Assembly (NCBI GenBank): GCA_016705695.1
Contig: JADJLA010000004.1
Location: forward strand, 124,001-188,000
Reading direction: 5' to 3'
DNA from: Sphingobacteriaceae bacterium
GTDB lineage: Bacteria > Bacteroidota > Bacteroidia > B-17B0 > Aurantibacillaceae
DNA: 64,000 bases
Below the pieces are notes generated by a model that saw only the letters and a list, made by a program, of their open reading frames with translations, searched no databases and was not told the origin of the DNA. Both the position numbers and the translations under genes were made by a program. Of the stretch, positions 45,314 through 54,028 are shown piece by piece (position 1 is the first letter of the stretch; every line of letters begins with the position of its first letter).

Positions 45314-47773
45314 ATGAAACAAGTCTTCATTTTTTTTATTTTTATAGCTCACCTTTTACCCGCGCAAACATTTACCATTAAAGGAAAGATCACGAGCAAC
45401 ACCAAAGAAGCTTTGCCATTTGCCACTATTTACGTTAAAGGAACCACCATCGGTACCAATAGTAATGAGGAAGGCGATTTTTCCTTAAAATTAAAACCTG
45501 GAAATTATGAATTGGTATTTCAATATGTAGGTTATGCCAAGAAAATTGAAAAGGTAAACCTTACTGAGAACAAAGTTTTAAATATTGTTTTAGAGAATGA
45601 AGGCGTTGCCTTAAAAGAAATTGTTGTAAAAGCGGGAGAGAATCCGGCGAACATCATTATCAGGAAGGCAATCAAAAAACGAAAATATCATTTATCGCAG
45701 GTAGAAGATTATTCATGCAATACGTACATAAAAGGATTACAGCGTTTAAAGGGTATCTCTAAAGGCGTAATGAAAATGATAAAAATGGTTGATAAAAGCA
45801 TTACTGATTCAACTGAGCTTCTTGGAGTAGTGTATTTATCGGAAAGTCAGAGTGAGTTCAATTATAAGGACGAGCATACTATAAAAGAAGTAATGCTCAG
45901 CAGTAAAGTAAGCGGTTCGAGCAGAGCATTTAGTTTTAACCAATACCGTTATTTGAATTATAATTTTTACGAAAATCTGATAGAGATGAAGGATGTAAGT
46001 AACCGTCCGTTTATTTCTCCCATAAACGAAAATGCTTTTTTATATTACCGTTACAAATTGCTAGGCTCTTTTTTTGAAGATGGAAAAGAAGTAAATAAAA
46101 TTGAAGTGATCCCTAAGCGCGAAACAGATCCGGTTTTTAGCGGCATCATCTATATTCAAGAAAATACCTGGAGAATTACCAGCGTTAATGTATTTCTTAC
46201 AAAAAAGAATAAGATCAATTTTGTAGATACAATTACAGTAAAGCAGATCTTAACACCGATCGCCGGAGATAGCATTTGGTTACCCACATCTTCAAACATG
46301 AGTTTTGAGTTTTCCATTTTTGGTTTTAGAGGTAACGGATATTTTAATACCGTTCTATACAATTATAACCTTGATCCAAAATTCGATAAAAAATTCTTTA
46401 GTGATGAAATAGCTATAATTGCAAAAGGAGCCAATAAAAAGGATAGCGCGTATTGGGAACAAAACCGACCAATTCCACTTACGGATGAAGAGAAGAAAGA
46501 TTATCGTAAAAAAGACAGTGTAGCTAAAATTGTAGAGGATCCAAAATATATCGATTCCATTGACCGAATAGGAAATCGTTTTAAATTTATGGATATTATT
46601 AACGGATATTCTTACGAAAAACGAAATAAGAATTTGCGAATAAGTATGCCCGGAATTACCGATGCAGGCATTCAATATAATACAGTAGAAGGTTTGAATT
46701 TAAGTTATAATTTTAATCTTGTAAAAAGTGATAGTAATTTGCGCGAACATCGCTTGAACGGCAGAGCGCGATATGGTTTTGCAAATAAATTGTGGGGCGG
46801 AGAGTTGGATTGGAATTACTTATTCAACCACAATAAATTCAGCAGCTTTGGTATAAACGCAAAAAGTATTGTTGAACAATACAATAATCGCGATCCAATT
46901 ACCGCACTTGTAAACTCTGCCTATACACTGCTGATGAATGATAATTACATGAAATTGTATAAGGAAACCGGCGTTGGAGCGTTTATTAGAACTGAATTAG
47001 GAAAAGGCTTGAACGGGCGCGTTGACTTAAAATATGTTGACCGAACACCATTGGTGAATAAAAGTGATATTTTATTTATTGATGATACTAAAAAATTATT
47101 TACTTCTAATGATCCCTTACATCCAACAAGAGAGGATTCTGTATTTCAGCGTAACAATACATTTTTGGTTGATATAAGCTTGAATATTCGCTTTAAACAG
47201 CGCTACTACAACATTACCGGCTTTAGATATTATGCAGAGAATAGATTCCCAAGATTATCTGTATTTTATCGAAAAGCAATTCCGCTAAACGGACAATCGG
47301 CCGATTTTGATCTTGTAGGCGGGCAAATACGCGACAATGTTGATCTAGGTTTATTTGGCGAGTTCAAATATAATTTAAGAGCTGGTTACTATGTACGTTT
47401 AGGCAAGATCTACTATATGGACTATAAACATTTTAGTGGTAATCAAACCATCATTTCAAATAACGATCATTTGAATACCTATAAATTATTACCGTATTAC
47501 AACGTAAGTACAAAGAACTGGTATGCCGAATTACATACCGAACATCACTTTAATGGATTTATTTTGAATAAAATTCCTTTGGTGAAAAAAGTGTTCATTC
47601 AAGAACTTGTAGGCTTTCATGCTTTAGTAAACGACAAGACCGATCATTACTTTGAATTGGATTTTGGATTGAAGAACATCTTTAAATTCGTTCGAGTTGA
47701 TTATGTTATCTCATTCAAAGAGAATAATAAATTTGGTAATGGCTTTTTGATAGGCATAAGTCAGGATTTTTAA
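45314..47773 (+). CDS. DUF5686 outer-membrane protein with carboxypeptidase-regulatory domain
   Basis: An 819-residue protein. The signal peptide ends at LPAQ. An N-terminal carboxypeptidase-regulatory-like domain follows (FTIKGKITSNTKEALPFATI, YELVFQYVGYAKKIEKV). The DUF5686 core starts with ENPANIIIRKAIKKRKYHLS and YSCNTYIKGLQRLKGI. The C-terminal third looks like a beta-barrel (RLNGRARYGFANKLWGGELD, FGNGFLIGISQDF), ending in Phe. Members are abundant outer-membrane proteins of Bacteroidota with no agreed function. It lies in one operon with DUF4159 upstream and the small frameshifted gene downstream (10 nt). Confidence 0.9.
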   Translation: MKQVFIFFIFIAHLLPAQTFTIKGKITSNTKEALPFATIYVKGTTIGTNSNEEGDFSLKLKPGNYELVFQYVGYAKKIEKVNLTENKVLNIVLENEGVALKEIVVKAGENPANIIIRKAIKKRKYHLSQVEDYSCNTYIKGLQRLKGISKGVMKMIKMVDKSITDSTELLGVVYLSESQSEFNYKDEHTIKEVMLSSKVSGSSRAFSFNQYRYLNYNFYENLIEMKDVSNRPFISPINENAFLYYRYKLLGSFFEDGKEVNKIEVIPKRETDPVFSGIIYIQENTWRITSVNVFLTKKNKINFVDTITVKQILTPIAGDSIWLPTSSNMSFEFSIFGFRGNGYFNTVLYNYNLDPKFDKKFFSDEIAIIAKGANKKDSAYWEQNRPIPLTDEEKKDYRKKDSVAKIVEDPKYIDSIDRIGNRFKFMDIINGYSYEKRNKNLRISMPGITDAGIQYNTVEGLNLSYNFNLVKSDSNLREHRLNGRARYGFANKLWGGELDWNYLFNHNKFSSFGINAKSIVEQYNNRDPITALVNSAYTLLMNDNYMKLYKETGVGAFIRTELGKGLNGRVDLKYVDRTPLVNKSDILFIDDTKKLFTSNDPLHPTREDSVFQRNNTFLVDISLNIRFKQRYYNITGFRYYAENRFPRLSVFYRKAIPLNGQSADFDLVGGQIRDNVDLGLFGEFKYNLRAGYYVRLGKIYYMDYKHFSGNQTIISNNDHLNTYKLLPYYNVSTKNWYAELHTEHHFNGFILNKIPLVKKVFIQELVGFHALVNDKTDHYFELDFGLKNIFKFVRVDYVISFKENNKFGNGFLIGISQDF

Positions 47774-47783
47774 AAACACTCGC

Positions 47784-48217
47784 ATGACCCCAGAAGAACA
47801 ACAAAAACTCGCACTTGAGATCTACACTAATGCTCAAAAATATATTGAAGATTTTGACGTTGAAGGTCAATTGAATTATTCCGAAAATAGTTTATTGAAT
47901 GTAGATTGGTTTGTTGACGATCAATATCAATTTGGCGATCCTTTAAATGCCGAGTACAATAACGAAATCATTGAATTAGTTGGCTCCTATGTATTAGAAG
48001 TTGCTCGAAGAATTTACGGGGTAATTATAGTTGGAACGAAGAAAAGACTGAACCAATTTTAATTACCGGCCAACCTGAATTTGAAATTTCACTTTCTATA
48101 TACGATAAAGTGAGAACGCGATTAGAAACCGAGCATTCAGAAAACATTATTTATTACTTTAATTTATTTGCTGAAAAGGTAAAGGCTGCGAAAGCAGGAG
48201 ATAAAGAAATGATTTGA
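47784..48217 (+). CDS. Small cytoplasmic protein of unknown function, interrupted by one frameshift
   Basis: The frame from the ATG (MTPEEQQKLALEIYTNAQKY) breaks after VARRIYG. Adding one G to the GGGG run at 48018-48021 restores GNYSWNEEKTEPILITGQPE and a continuous frame to the TGA at 48215-48217, about 144 residues in all. The acidic, soluble sequence (FDVEGQLNYSENSLLNVDWF, IIELVGSYVLEVARRI, NLFAEKVKAAKAGDKEMI) matches no family I can name. The intact frame on both sides points to a sequencing error. It closes the DUF4159-DUF5686 operon. Confidence 0.6.
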
Positions 48218-48226
48218 GTAATACCC

Positions 48227-49438
48227 TTATCCATTCAACAAACTTCTTCCCAAGTTCCTTACCATTCGGATACAAACTTTTTCAAGCTCTTCATTAGTGA
48301 TAGTTAAAGGTGGTGCAATTCGTAAAGCGGTTGGACAAAACAAGAACCAATCGGTAATAATTCCATTTTCTATAAAAAATTTACAGATCTTCATATTTTG
48401 TTCTTCAGTTCCAAAATCAATTGCGCCTAAAGCGCCAATAACACGCAAGCCTTTTATTTTTGGATGAACTAAGATCTTGCGAATGATGGTTTCAATTTCT
48501 TTGGCTCTGTTGTGTAGTTTATCTCTAATAATAATTTTTAAAGTAGCCTGGGCCGCTGCTACGCAAACAGCATTCCCACCAAAGGTATTTATGTGCCCAA
48601 GTATGGGGTCGTGTGATAAAGCACTCATTACTTCTTTTGAAGCAACAAAAGCGCCAATCGGTAAACCACCGCCCATTCCTTTTGCAATACATAAAACATC
48701 GGGAACAACATTATACTTTTCAAATGCAAATAATGTTCCTGTGCGACCAAAACCTGTTTGGATCTCATCAAAAACTAAAAGTGCGCCAACTTCTTTACAT
48801 TTTTTTTCTAAAGCCTTGATAAAATTTTCATCCCCAACTCTTACGCCTGCTTCACCTTGAATAGGTTCAATAATTACCGCTGCGGTTGAAGTAGTGATCT
48901 CTTTTAATTGATCAACATTATTAAATTCTAATTGTTTTGTGCCTGGCAATAAAGGACGAAATGCATTTTTAAAACTTTCATCACCCATTAAACTTAAAGC
49001 GCCTTGCGTGCTTCCGTGGTAAGAATTTTTGAAGGAAATTATTTCCGCTCTTCCTGTTGCTCGCTTAGCAAGCTTCATTGCACCTTCTATTGATTCGCTT
49101 CCGCTTGTGGTATAGTAAACAGAATTTAAACTTGGAGGTAAAACAGAACACAATAATTTTGCATAAGTAACTTGTGGTGCTTGGTTAAATTCTCCGTACA
49201 CCATTAAGTGCATATACTTTTCTGATTGCTGTTGAATAGCTTCTACAACTTCAGGATGACAATGCCCCACATTACTTACCGAAATTCCACTAATAAGATC
49301 AATGTATTCTTTCCCGTGAACATCAGTAAGTGTAATTCCCTTAGCCTTTACAATATTCACGTCAAGGCCCAATAAAGGTGTATCGCTGGTTTGTGCAACA
49401 TGCTTTAAAAACAATTGCCTTTGCGTAATGTGGTCCAT
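48227..49438 (-). CDS. Class III PLP-dependent aminotransferase (acetylornithine/ornithine type)
   Basis: A 403-residue enzyme. The PLP-binding pattern is complete: TTSGSESIEGAMKLAKRATG, SYHGSTQGALSLMG, LVFDEIQTGFGRTG and the Schiff-base lysine in CIAKGMGGGLPIGAF, followed by INTFGGNAVCVAAA. The family includes ArgD, ornithine aminotransferase and related omega-amino transaminases. I cannot decide between them from sequence alone, and no arginine-biosynthesis gene is nearby. An ornithine aminotransferase role would fit with arginine released by cyanophycin breakdown 11 kb away, but this is only a guess. Its ATG overlaps the stop of the methyltransferase gene upstream. Confidence 0.88.
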   Translation of the reverse strand: MDHITQRQLFLKHVAQTSDTPLLGLDVNIVKAKGITLTDVHGKEYIDLISGISVSNVGHCHPEVVEAIQQQSEKYMHLMVYGEFNQAPQVTYAKLLCSVLPPSLNSVYYTTSGSESIEGAMKLAKRATGRAEIISFKNSYHGSTQGALSLMGDESFKNAFRPLLPGTKQLEFNNVDQLKEITTSTAAVIIEPIQGEAGVRVGDENFIKALEKKCKEVGALLVFDEIQTGFGRTGTLFAFEKYNVVPDVLCIAKGMGGGLPIGAFVASKEVMSALSHDPILGHINTFGGNAVCVAAAQATLKIIIRDKLHNRAKEIETIIRKILVHPKIKGLRVIGALGAIDFGTEEQNMKICKFFIENGIITDWFLFCPTALRIAPPLTITNEELEKVCIRMVRNLGRSLLNG

Positions 49439-50028
49439 TAATGTTTTTGAAGGATCATAAAAAGTTCTCTACCGGCGCGGGCAGGAACAGAATGGTAACA
49501 TTTTTCGAATACTTTAATTTGAAATAATTTTTTAAAGTACGAATAATATAAAAGTTGATTTCCTCCGTAAGGCGGCTTATCGGTATTTAACACGTCATTG
49601 AATAATACACCGGCTAAGATCCCTTTTTCGTTCAATATCTCACTCATTTTTTCAAAGTATTGAGTACGCAACATTGGTGTAATGGCGCAGAAAAAAGTTT
49701 GCTCCAATACAAGATCGAACTTATGACCTTCTAATTCAAAAAAATCAACTTGCAATAATTGTTTCTTAGGGAAGTTCGGAACGCGCTCTAAAAAATTCTT
49801 TAAAGGCTCTTCGGCGTAATCGCATAAATACACATTCTTAAACCCTAAATTAAAAAGGTATTCGGCTTCGTATGAATTGCCGGCTCCCGGAATAAGGATC
49901 TTTAAGTTCTTATCGGTTAATACATCAATATAATTTTTCAAGGGGGTTGAAACATAACCTATGTCCCATCCAAACTCATTGTTCAAATACCTATCGTTCC
50001 AGTATTCGGAATCTAATTGTAAATTCAT
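49438..50028 (-). CDS. TPMT-like SAM-dependent methyltransferase
   Basis: A 196-residue cytoplasmic protein. The TPMT-type opening EYWNDRYLNNEFGWDIGYVS is followed by SAM motif I ILIPGAGNSYEAEYLFNLGF, the acidic residue in VYLCDYAEEPL, and LVLEQTFFCAITPMLR after the core. Relatives methylate thiols, selenols, tellurite or halides; the substrate cannot be told. It is translationally coupled to both neighbours, overlapping the CNNM gene upstream by 4 nt and sharing a base with the aminotransferase start downstream. Confidence 0.88.
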   Translation of the reverse strand: MNLQLDSEYWNDRYLNNEFGWDIGYVSTPLKNYIDVLTDKNLKILIPGAGNSYEAEYLFNLGFKNVYLCDYAEEPLKNFLERVPNFPKKQLLQVDFFELEGHKFDLVLEQTFFCAITPMLRTQYFEKMSEILNEKGILAGVLFNDVLNTDKPPYGGNQLLYYSYFKKLFQIKVFEKCYHSVPARAGRELFMILQKH

Positions 50029-51320
50029 GCGGCTTCTAACACTTTTAATTTAATGCTTTCTACGCTTTGTCGGTTACGTTTCAAGATCACTACTTCGTAT
50101 CCATCTATTTTCTTAATATCGTTTGTGGCTGGTATTCTTTCAAACACATAATTCACATATCCCGAAACGGTTTCATAATGAGGATTAATAGGTAAAGCAA
50201 TTGGTAATATTTCATTTACATCTGCTACCGTTGCCTGCGCGTTCACTAAAAACTCACTCTCACTCTTTTTTTCCACGTTCGGTTTTTCTTCATCATGCTC
50301 ATCTTGTATCTCACCAACCAATTCTTCAATAATATCTTCCATTGTAATTAAACCCGCGGTTGCACCAAACTCATTAGTTACAATGGCCATTTGAATGTGG
50401 TGCTTCTGAAAATCGCGCAAGAGTTCGTTGATCTTCATACTTTCCGGTACAAAGTGTGGAGGCCTCATTATTTCTTTTATAGAACGATATCTGTTTTCAA
50501 TTAACGCTTTCAACAGATCTTTGCTATGTACAATACCTACGATATTGTCTATATCACCCAAATATACGGGTAATCTTGAAAATCCCTCGTCAATTACCAG
50601 TTTTGTTATCTGATCGCGCCCTCTTTCAACATCAATGGCTGAAATACGATTTTGAGGTACCATGATCTGCTTTACAACCCTATCATCAAAATCAAAAACA
50701 TTCTGTATAAGCTCATTCTCACTGGGTTTAATAGCACCGCCCTCTTCGCTTTCGGTTAATATCAAACGTAACTCTTCTTCAGTGTGAACTTCCTCGTCGC
50801 CATGTTTTTTAACGCCAATCAGTTTTAAAATTGTATTGGATGTAAATCGTAACATGCCAATGAACGGCGCGCAAATAAAATAGAATATGCGCATTGGGTA
50901 TGCAAATAATAATACAACCGACATGGAATGTTTTATGCCTATCATTTTAGGGATCTGTTCGCCTAAAGTTATATGCAAGAAAGTTAAAATTGCAAAGGCC
51001 ATTGGAATAGAAATGCTATGAACTGCCCAACCAGAAGGGCTTGCGCCAAACTTCATAAAAACTGCTGAAACAGCATGCGCAAATACTTCCTCGCCTATCC
51101 AACCTAAGCCTAAACTTGATAATGTAATTCCTAATTGTGTGGAAGAGAGATAAGAGTCCATATTCTCTGAAAGGAATTTAGCAAGCTTTGCCCTGCCGCT
51201 TCCAGTTTGGATCTTAATATCAAGTTGAGATGGCCTTACCTTTACCATAGCGAACTCGGCCGCTACAAAAAATCCATTCAAAATAACCAACAAAAACGTA
51301 AATAAAAGTTCAATGAGCAT
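50025..51320 (-). CDS. CNNM/CorC-family hemolysin-like transporter (DUF21-CBS-CorC_HlyC)
   Basis: A 431-residue membrane protein. DUF21 (CNNM) domain with 3-4 helices at ~1-190: LIELLFTFLLVILNGFFVAA, STQLGITLSSLGLGWIGEEV, FLHITLGEQIPKMIGIKHS. A CBS pair at ~205-330 follows (MVPQNRISAID, VYLGDIDNIVGIVHSKDLLK, FGATAGLITMEDIIEELVGE). A C-terminal CorC_HlyC domain closes the protein (~350-431). The family is linked to Mg2+ or Co2+ efflux rather than hemolysis. A perfect TATATTTG box ends 18 nt before the ATG. It is the first gene of a three-gene coupled operon with the methyltransferase and aminotransferase. Confidence 0.92.
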   Translation of the reverse strand: MLIELLFTFLLVILNGFFVAAEFAMVKVRPSQLDIKIQTGSGRAKLAKFLSENMDSYLSSTQLGITLSSLGLGWIGEEVFAHAVSAVFMKFGASPSGWAVHSISIPMAFAILTFLHITLGEQIPKMIGIKHSMSVVLLFAYPMRIFYFICAPFIGMLRFTSNTILKLIGVKKHGDEEVHTEEELRLILTESEEGGAIKPSENELIQNVFDFDDRVVKQIMVPQNRISAIDVERGRDQITKLVIDEGFSRLPVYLGDIDNIVGIVHSKDLLKALIENRYRSIKEIMRPPHFVPESMKINELLRDFQKHHIQMAIVTNEFGATAGLITMEDIIEELVGEIQDEHDEEKPNVEKKSESEFLVNAQATVADVNEILPIALPINPHYETVSGYVNYVFERIPATNDIKKIDGYEVVILKRNRQSVESIKLKVLEAA

Positions 51321-51338
51321 ATTCTAATTTCTCTTACA

Positions 51339-51346
51339 CAAATATA
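51339..51346 (-). promoter_or_regulatory. -7 box of the CNNM operon
   Basis: The minus strand reads TATATTTG, 18 nt, ATG. Confidence 0.4.
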
Positions 51347-51374
51347 GCATTTTAACGGAGATGACGGAAGGGTT

Positions 51375-52631
51375 TTAACGCGAATTGAACTTCATGCCGT
51401 TGGTATACACACTCTCTATCAGAAAGTTAGCGAAGGAATATGGGATAAAAGAATAGCTATTAATCGATTTAGTAATGAAGAAATTAGCTCTTTTTCCTAC
51501 CGTAATGCTCCCAACTTCATCGCTTAAATTCATTGCGTAGGCCGAATTAATGGTAACCGAATTAATAGCCTCTTCGGGAGTTAACCTGTATTGAACGCAA
51601 GCCATACTTAAAGCAAAATTTAAATTGCCGCTTGGTGATGAACCGGGATTGTAGTCACTAGCAAATGCAACGGGTAAACCTGCGTCTATCATTTTACGCG
51701 CAGGAGGCAAAGGTAAATTTAAAAAGAAAGCTGCGCCTGGAAGAATAGTTGGCATGGTATCGCTTTTCTTCAAAATTTCAATATCGGCATCATTGCAAAA
51801 TTCTAAATGATCAACACTTATTGCTTTGCATTCAACGGCTGTTTTAATTCCGCTAGAATGACTCATTTGTTCGGCATGAACTTTTCCTACTAAGCCATAT
51901 TTAAAACCAGCTTCTAAAATAAGTTTGGTTTCTTCTGCAGTAAAATATCCTTTCTCGCAAAACACATCAATAAAATCGGCCAATTTTTCTTTGGCAATGG
52001 CAGGAAGCATTTGGTTAATGATAAGATCAATATATCCCTGTTTGTTATCTTTAAATTGTTTTGGTACCGCGTGAGCCCCAAGGAACGTAGCTTTTACAGG
52101 TATCCAATTAAGATCCTTCAAACGTTTGATCACACGCAACATTTTTAATTCACCTTCTACACTTAAACCATATCCGCTTTTTATTTCAATGGCGCCGGTT
52201 CCTAATTCAATTACTTCTTTAAAACGTTGTAATGATTGTACGTACAATTCATCTTCACTGGTTTTATTTAATAGTTCGGCAGAATTTAAAATCCCACCGC
52301 CTTTATTAGCGATCTCTTCGTAGCTTAATCCTTTAATGCGATCAGCAAATTCTCCTTCTCTATTTCCTGCGTAAACGATATGCGTATGACTATCGGCATA
52401 ACTCGGAAAAACCAATTTACCGCTGCAATCTATCACTTCTAATCCTTTCCAATCGGTAATTCCCGGAAAATCGTCCATGCTTCCAAAGTCAACAATAACA
52501 CCATCTTCACAAGCCATCCAAGCATTATCAATGCAAGGCAATTCGCTCATTTCTTTTCCGCTTAATTTAGCGGGAGCATTCTTGCGAACCTGTACCAGAG
52601 TTTTTATGTTTTTAAGAAGTAGTTTAGTCAC
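51375..52631 (-). CDS. hutI: Imidazolonepropionase
   Basis: Third step of histidine degradation, opening imidazolone-5-propionate to N-formimino-glutamate. 418 residues of the amidohydrolase fold. Metal ligands are visible in FPSYADSHTHIVYAG (HxH), HAEQMSHSSG and AFASDYNPGSSPSGN. Other conserved parts are GAIEIKSGYGLSVEGEL and TFLGAHAVP. The start is GTG: it gives VTKLLLKNIKTL where the family begins, and TAGATTTG followed by TGTT lies directly before it. No hutU, hutH or hutG is nearby, so the pathway genes are dispersed. The gene is single. Confidence 0.95.
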   Translation of the reverse strand: MTKLLLKNIKTLVQVRKNAPAKLSGKEMSELPCIDNAWMACEDGVIVDFGSMDDFPGITDWKGLEVIDCSGKLVFPSYADSHTHIVYAGNREGEFADRIKGLSYEEIANKGGGILNSAELLNKTSEDELYVQSLQRFKEVIELGTGAIEIKSGYGLSVEGELKMLRVIKRLKDLNWIPVKATFLGAHAVPKQFKDNKQGYIDLIINQMLPAIAKEKLADFIDVFCEKGYFTAEETKLILEAGFKYGLVGKVHAEQMSHSSGIKTAVECKAISVDHLEFCNDADIEILKKSDTMPTILPGAAFFLNLPLPPARKMIDAGLPVAFASDYNPGSSPSGNLNFALSMACVQYRLTPEEAINSVTINSAYAMNLSDEVGSITVGKRANFFITKSINSYSFIPYSFANFLIESVYTNGMKFNSR

Positions 52632-52635
52632 AACA

Positions 52636-52643
52636 CAAATCTA
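52636..52643 (-). promoter_or_regulatory. hutI -7 box, 4 nt from a GTG start
   Basis: The minus strand reads TAGATTTG, TGTT, GTG. The constant 4-nt spacing supports GTG as the initiation codon. Confidence 0.5.
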
Positions 52644-52678
52644 AACATAAAAATTAAACTTTCGTCGTTAGAGGCAGA

Positions 52679-52762
52679 AACCACGAAGACCACAAAGAGT
52701 TTTTCACAAAGTACCTTGTTGGCTTAGTGCAACTTTGTGTTCTAAGTGTCTTAGTGGTTTAA
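52679..52762. repeat. Quasi-periodic palindromic element, CACAAAG variant
   Basis: The left arm has CCACGAAG, CCACAAAG and CACAAAG spaced ~10-15 nt. The right arm has CTTTGTG, CTAAGTG and CTTAGTGG in mirror order. The ends AACCAC and GTGGTTTAAAA are inverted. It is a relative of the element at 9.6 kb with about half its word positions changed, lying between a T9SS cargo gene and hutI. Confidence 0.65.
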
Positions 52763-52769
52763 AATGGAA

Positions 52770-53882
52770 TTATTTTGTAATGATCAGCTTGGCTGAGCAT
52801 GCCTTATTATCAGCATTCATTCGAAGATAATAAGCGCCATTAGGTAAACTTTGAAGGTCGATCTCGTTGTTTGATCGTCCTTGCTGAACTTCATTTAGGC
52901 TTTGATGAACCAATTCACCAAGGATATTATAAATCTTAACTTGGAAAGAAGAAGAATTCAAATTGATCTGACTAATGTCTAAGTTGAACAAACCATTACT
53001 TGGGTTTGGAAAGATCTTGACTTTATTGTCCTCAACTATAAACTCTTCAAATCCTATACCTGCACAATCAACCAGTATATTTTTGCATACAGAACTACTG
53101 CATGTTGGCAAACTATTCATCATCGTTAAACAAACGGTGGCCGTGTATGGCGCAGGTGGGCCACTTGGTGGTGGACTGCTATACCAAGTATAAGAAGTTG
53201 AATTATTTGTACCCGTTGATGTACTAAAAAATGTCATCTGCCCATTGTTGCAAGGTGAATTTGTAAAGTTTGCCTGACACGTTGGTGTTGGCGGTGGCGG
53301 AACGCAACTTATATTCACTGTTTGACAAATGCTAGCGGTGCATGAAGGTGATGTGTTTGTATAAGTTAAACAAACCGTATAAATACCATTCGCTGTAAAA
53401 GTAGCCGTAGGGTTTTGTTGACTGCTAGTGGTGCTGTTTCCAAAATTCCAATTATAAACAGATGAAGTATTAGTATTAGGAGATGTATTAAAAAATGACA
53501 TTTGCGCAACACTTCCGTTAACTACACAATTCGAATCAACAAAATTGGCAGTACACGATAAAGAAAAACAGTTTATAGACAGTGTTTGGCAAATACTGCT
53601 ACTGCAGGTTGGACTGGCGTTAAAAATGGATAGACAAACCGTGTAAGTACCATTTGCAGTGTAAGTGGCTGTTGGATTTGGTATGTTGGAAGTTGCTGTA
53701 AGGGCGCCGGGTAAACTCCAGCTATAATTTGTAAAGCTATTGGTTCCAGTTGATAAATTGGTGAACTGAACTACACCACATGGGAATGCAGAGGTACTAT
53801 CACTAAAAAGCGCATTACATTGCCCTTTTATCTGAAAATTGATAAGAAGACATAGAAAAAAAATTAAAACGGCCCGTTTCAT
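52770..53882 (-). CDS. Secreted PKD-domain protein with T9SS sorting domain
   Basis: A 370-residue protein. The signal peptide (RAVLIFFLCLLINFQIKGQ) is followed by three PKD-like modules. They contain YSWSLPGALTATSNIPNP/TYTANGTYTVCLSI, YNWNFGNSTTSSQQNPT/TFTANGIYTVCLTY, and a shorter third copy after PPPPTPTCQANF. Each has paired cysteines (CSSSICQT). The C-terminal ~75 residues are a T9SS type A sorting domain (KIFPNPSNGLFNLDIS, YYLRMN...SAKLIITK). A surface adhesive or structural role is likely. The ATG lies 4 nt after TATCTTTA. It is monocistronic. Confidence 0.88.
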   Translation of the reverse strand: MKRAVLIFFLCLLINFQIKGQCNALFSDSTSAFPCGVVQFTNLSTGTNSFTNYSWSLPGALTATSNIPNPTATYTANGTYTVCLSIFNASPTCSSSICQTLSINCFSLSCTANFVDSNCVVNGSVAQMSFFNTSPNTNTSSVYNWNFGNSTTSSQQNPTATFTANGIYTVCLTYTNTSPSCTASICQTVNISCVPPPPTPTCQANFTNSPCNNGQMTFFSTSTGTNNSTSYTWYSSPPPSGPPAPYTATVCLTMMNSLPTCSSSVCKNILVDCAGIGFEEFIVEDNKVKIFPNPSNGLFNLDISQINLNSSSFQVKIYNILGELVHQSLNEVQQGRSNNEIDLQSLPNGAYYLRMNADNKACSAKLIITK

Positions 53883-53886
53883 ATAT

Positions 53887-53894
53887 TAAAGATA
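53887..53894 (-). promoter_or_regulatory. -7 box of the PKD gene, 4 nt from ATG
   Basis: The minus strand reads TATCTTTA, ATAT, ATG. Confidence 0.5.
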
Positions 53895-54015
53895 AAGAAA
53901 TAGCAAAAACGTTGCCTGGTTAATTAAATTTATTTATGCGGCATTAACCTCAAAAAAGGAGGTAGAACCTTTATTTGAAATATCCATTGTAACCTATTCA
54001 TTACCAAACTATCAC

Positions 54016-54023
54016 TATATTTG
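54016..54023 (+). promoter_or_regulatory. aroC -7 box, 5 nt from ATG
   Basis: TATATTTG, CATCT, ATG. The box is a perfect consensus match. Confidence 0.5.
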
Positions 54024-54028
54024 CATCT

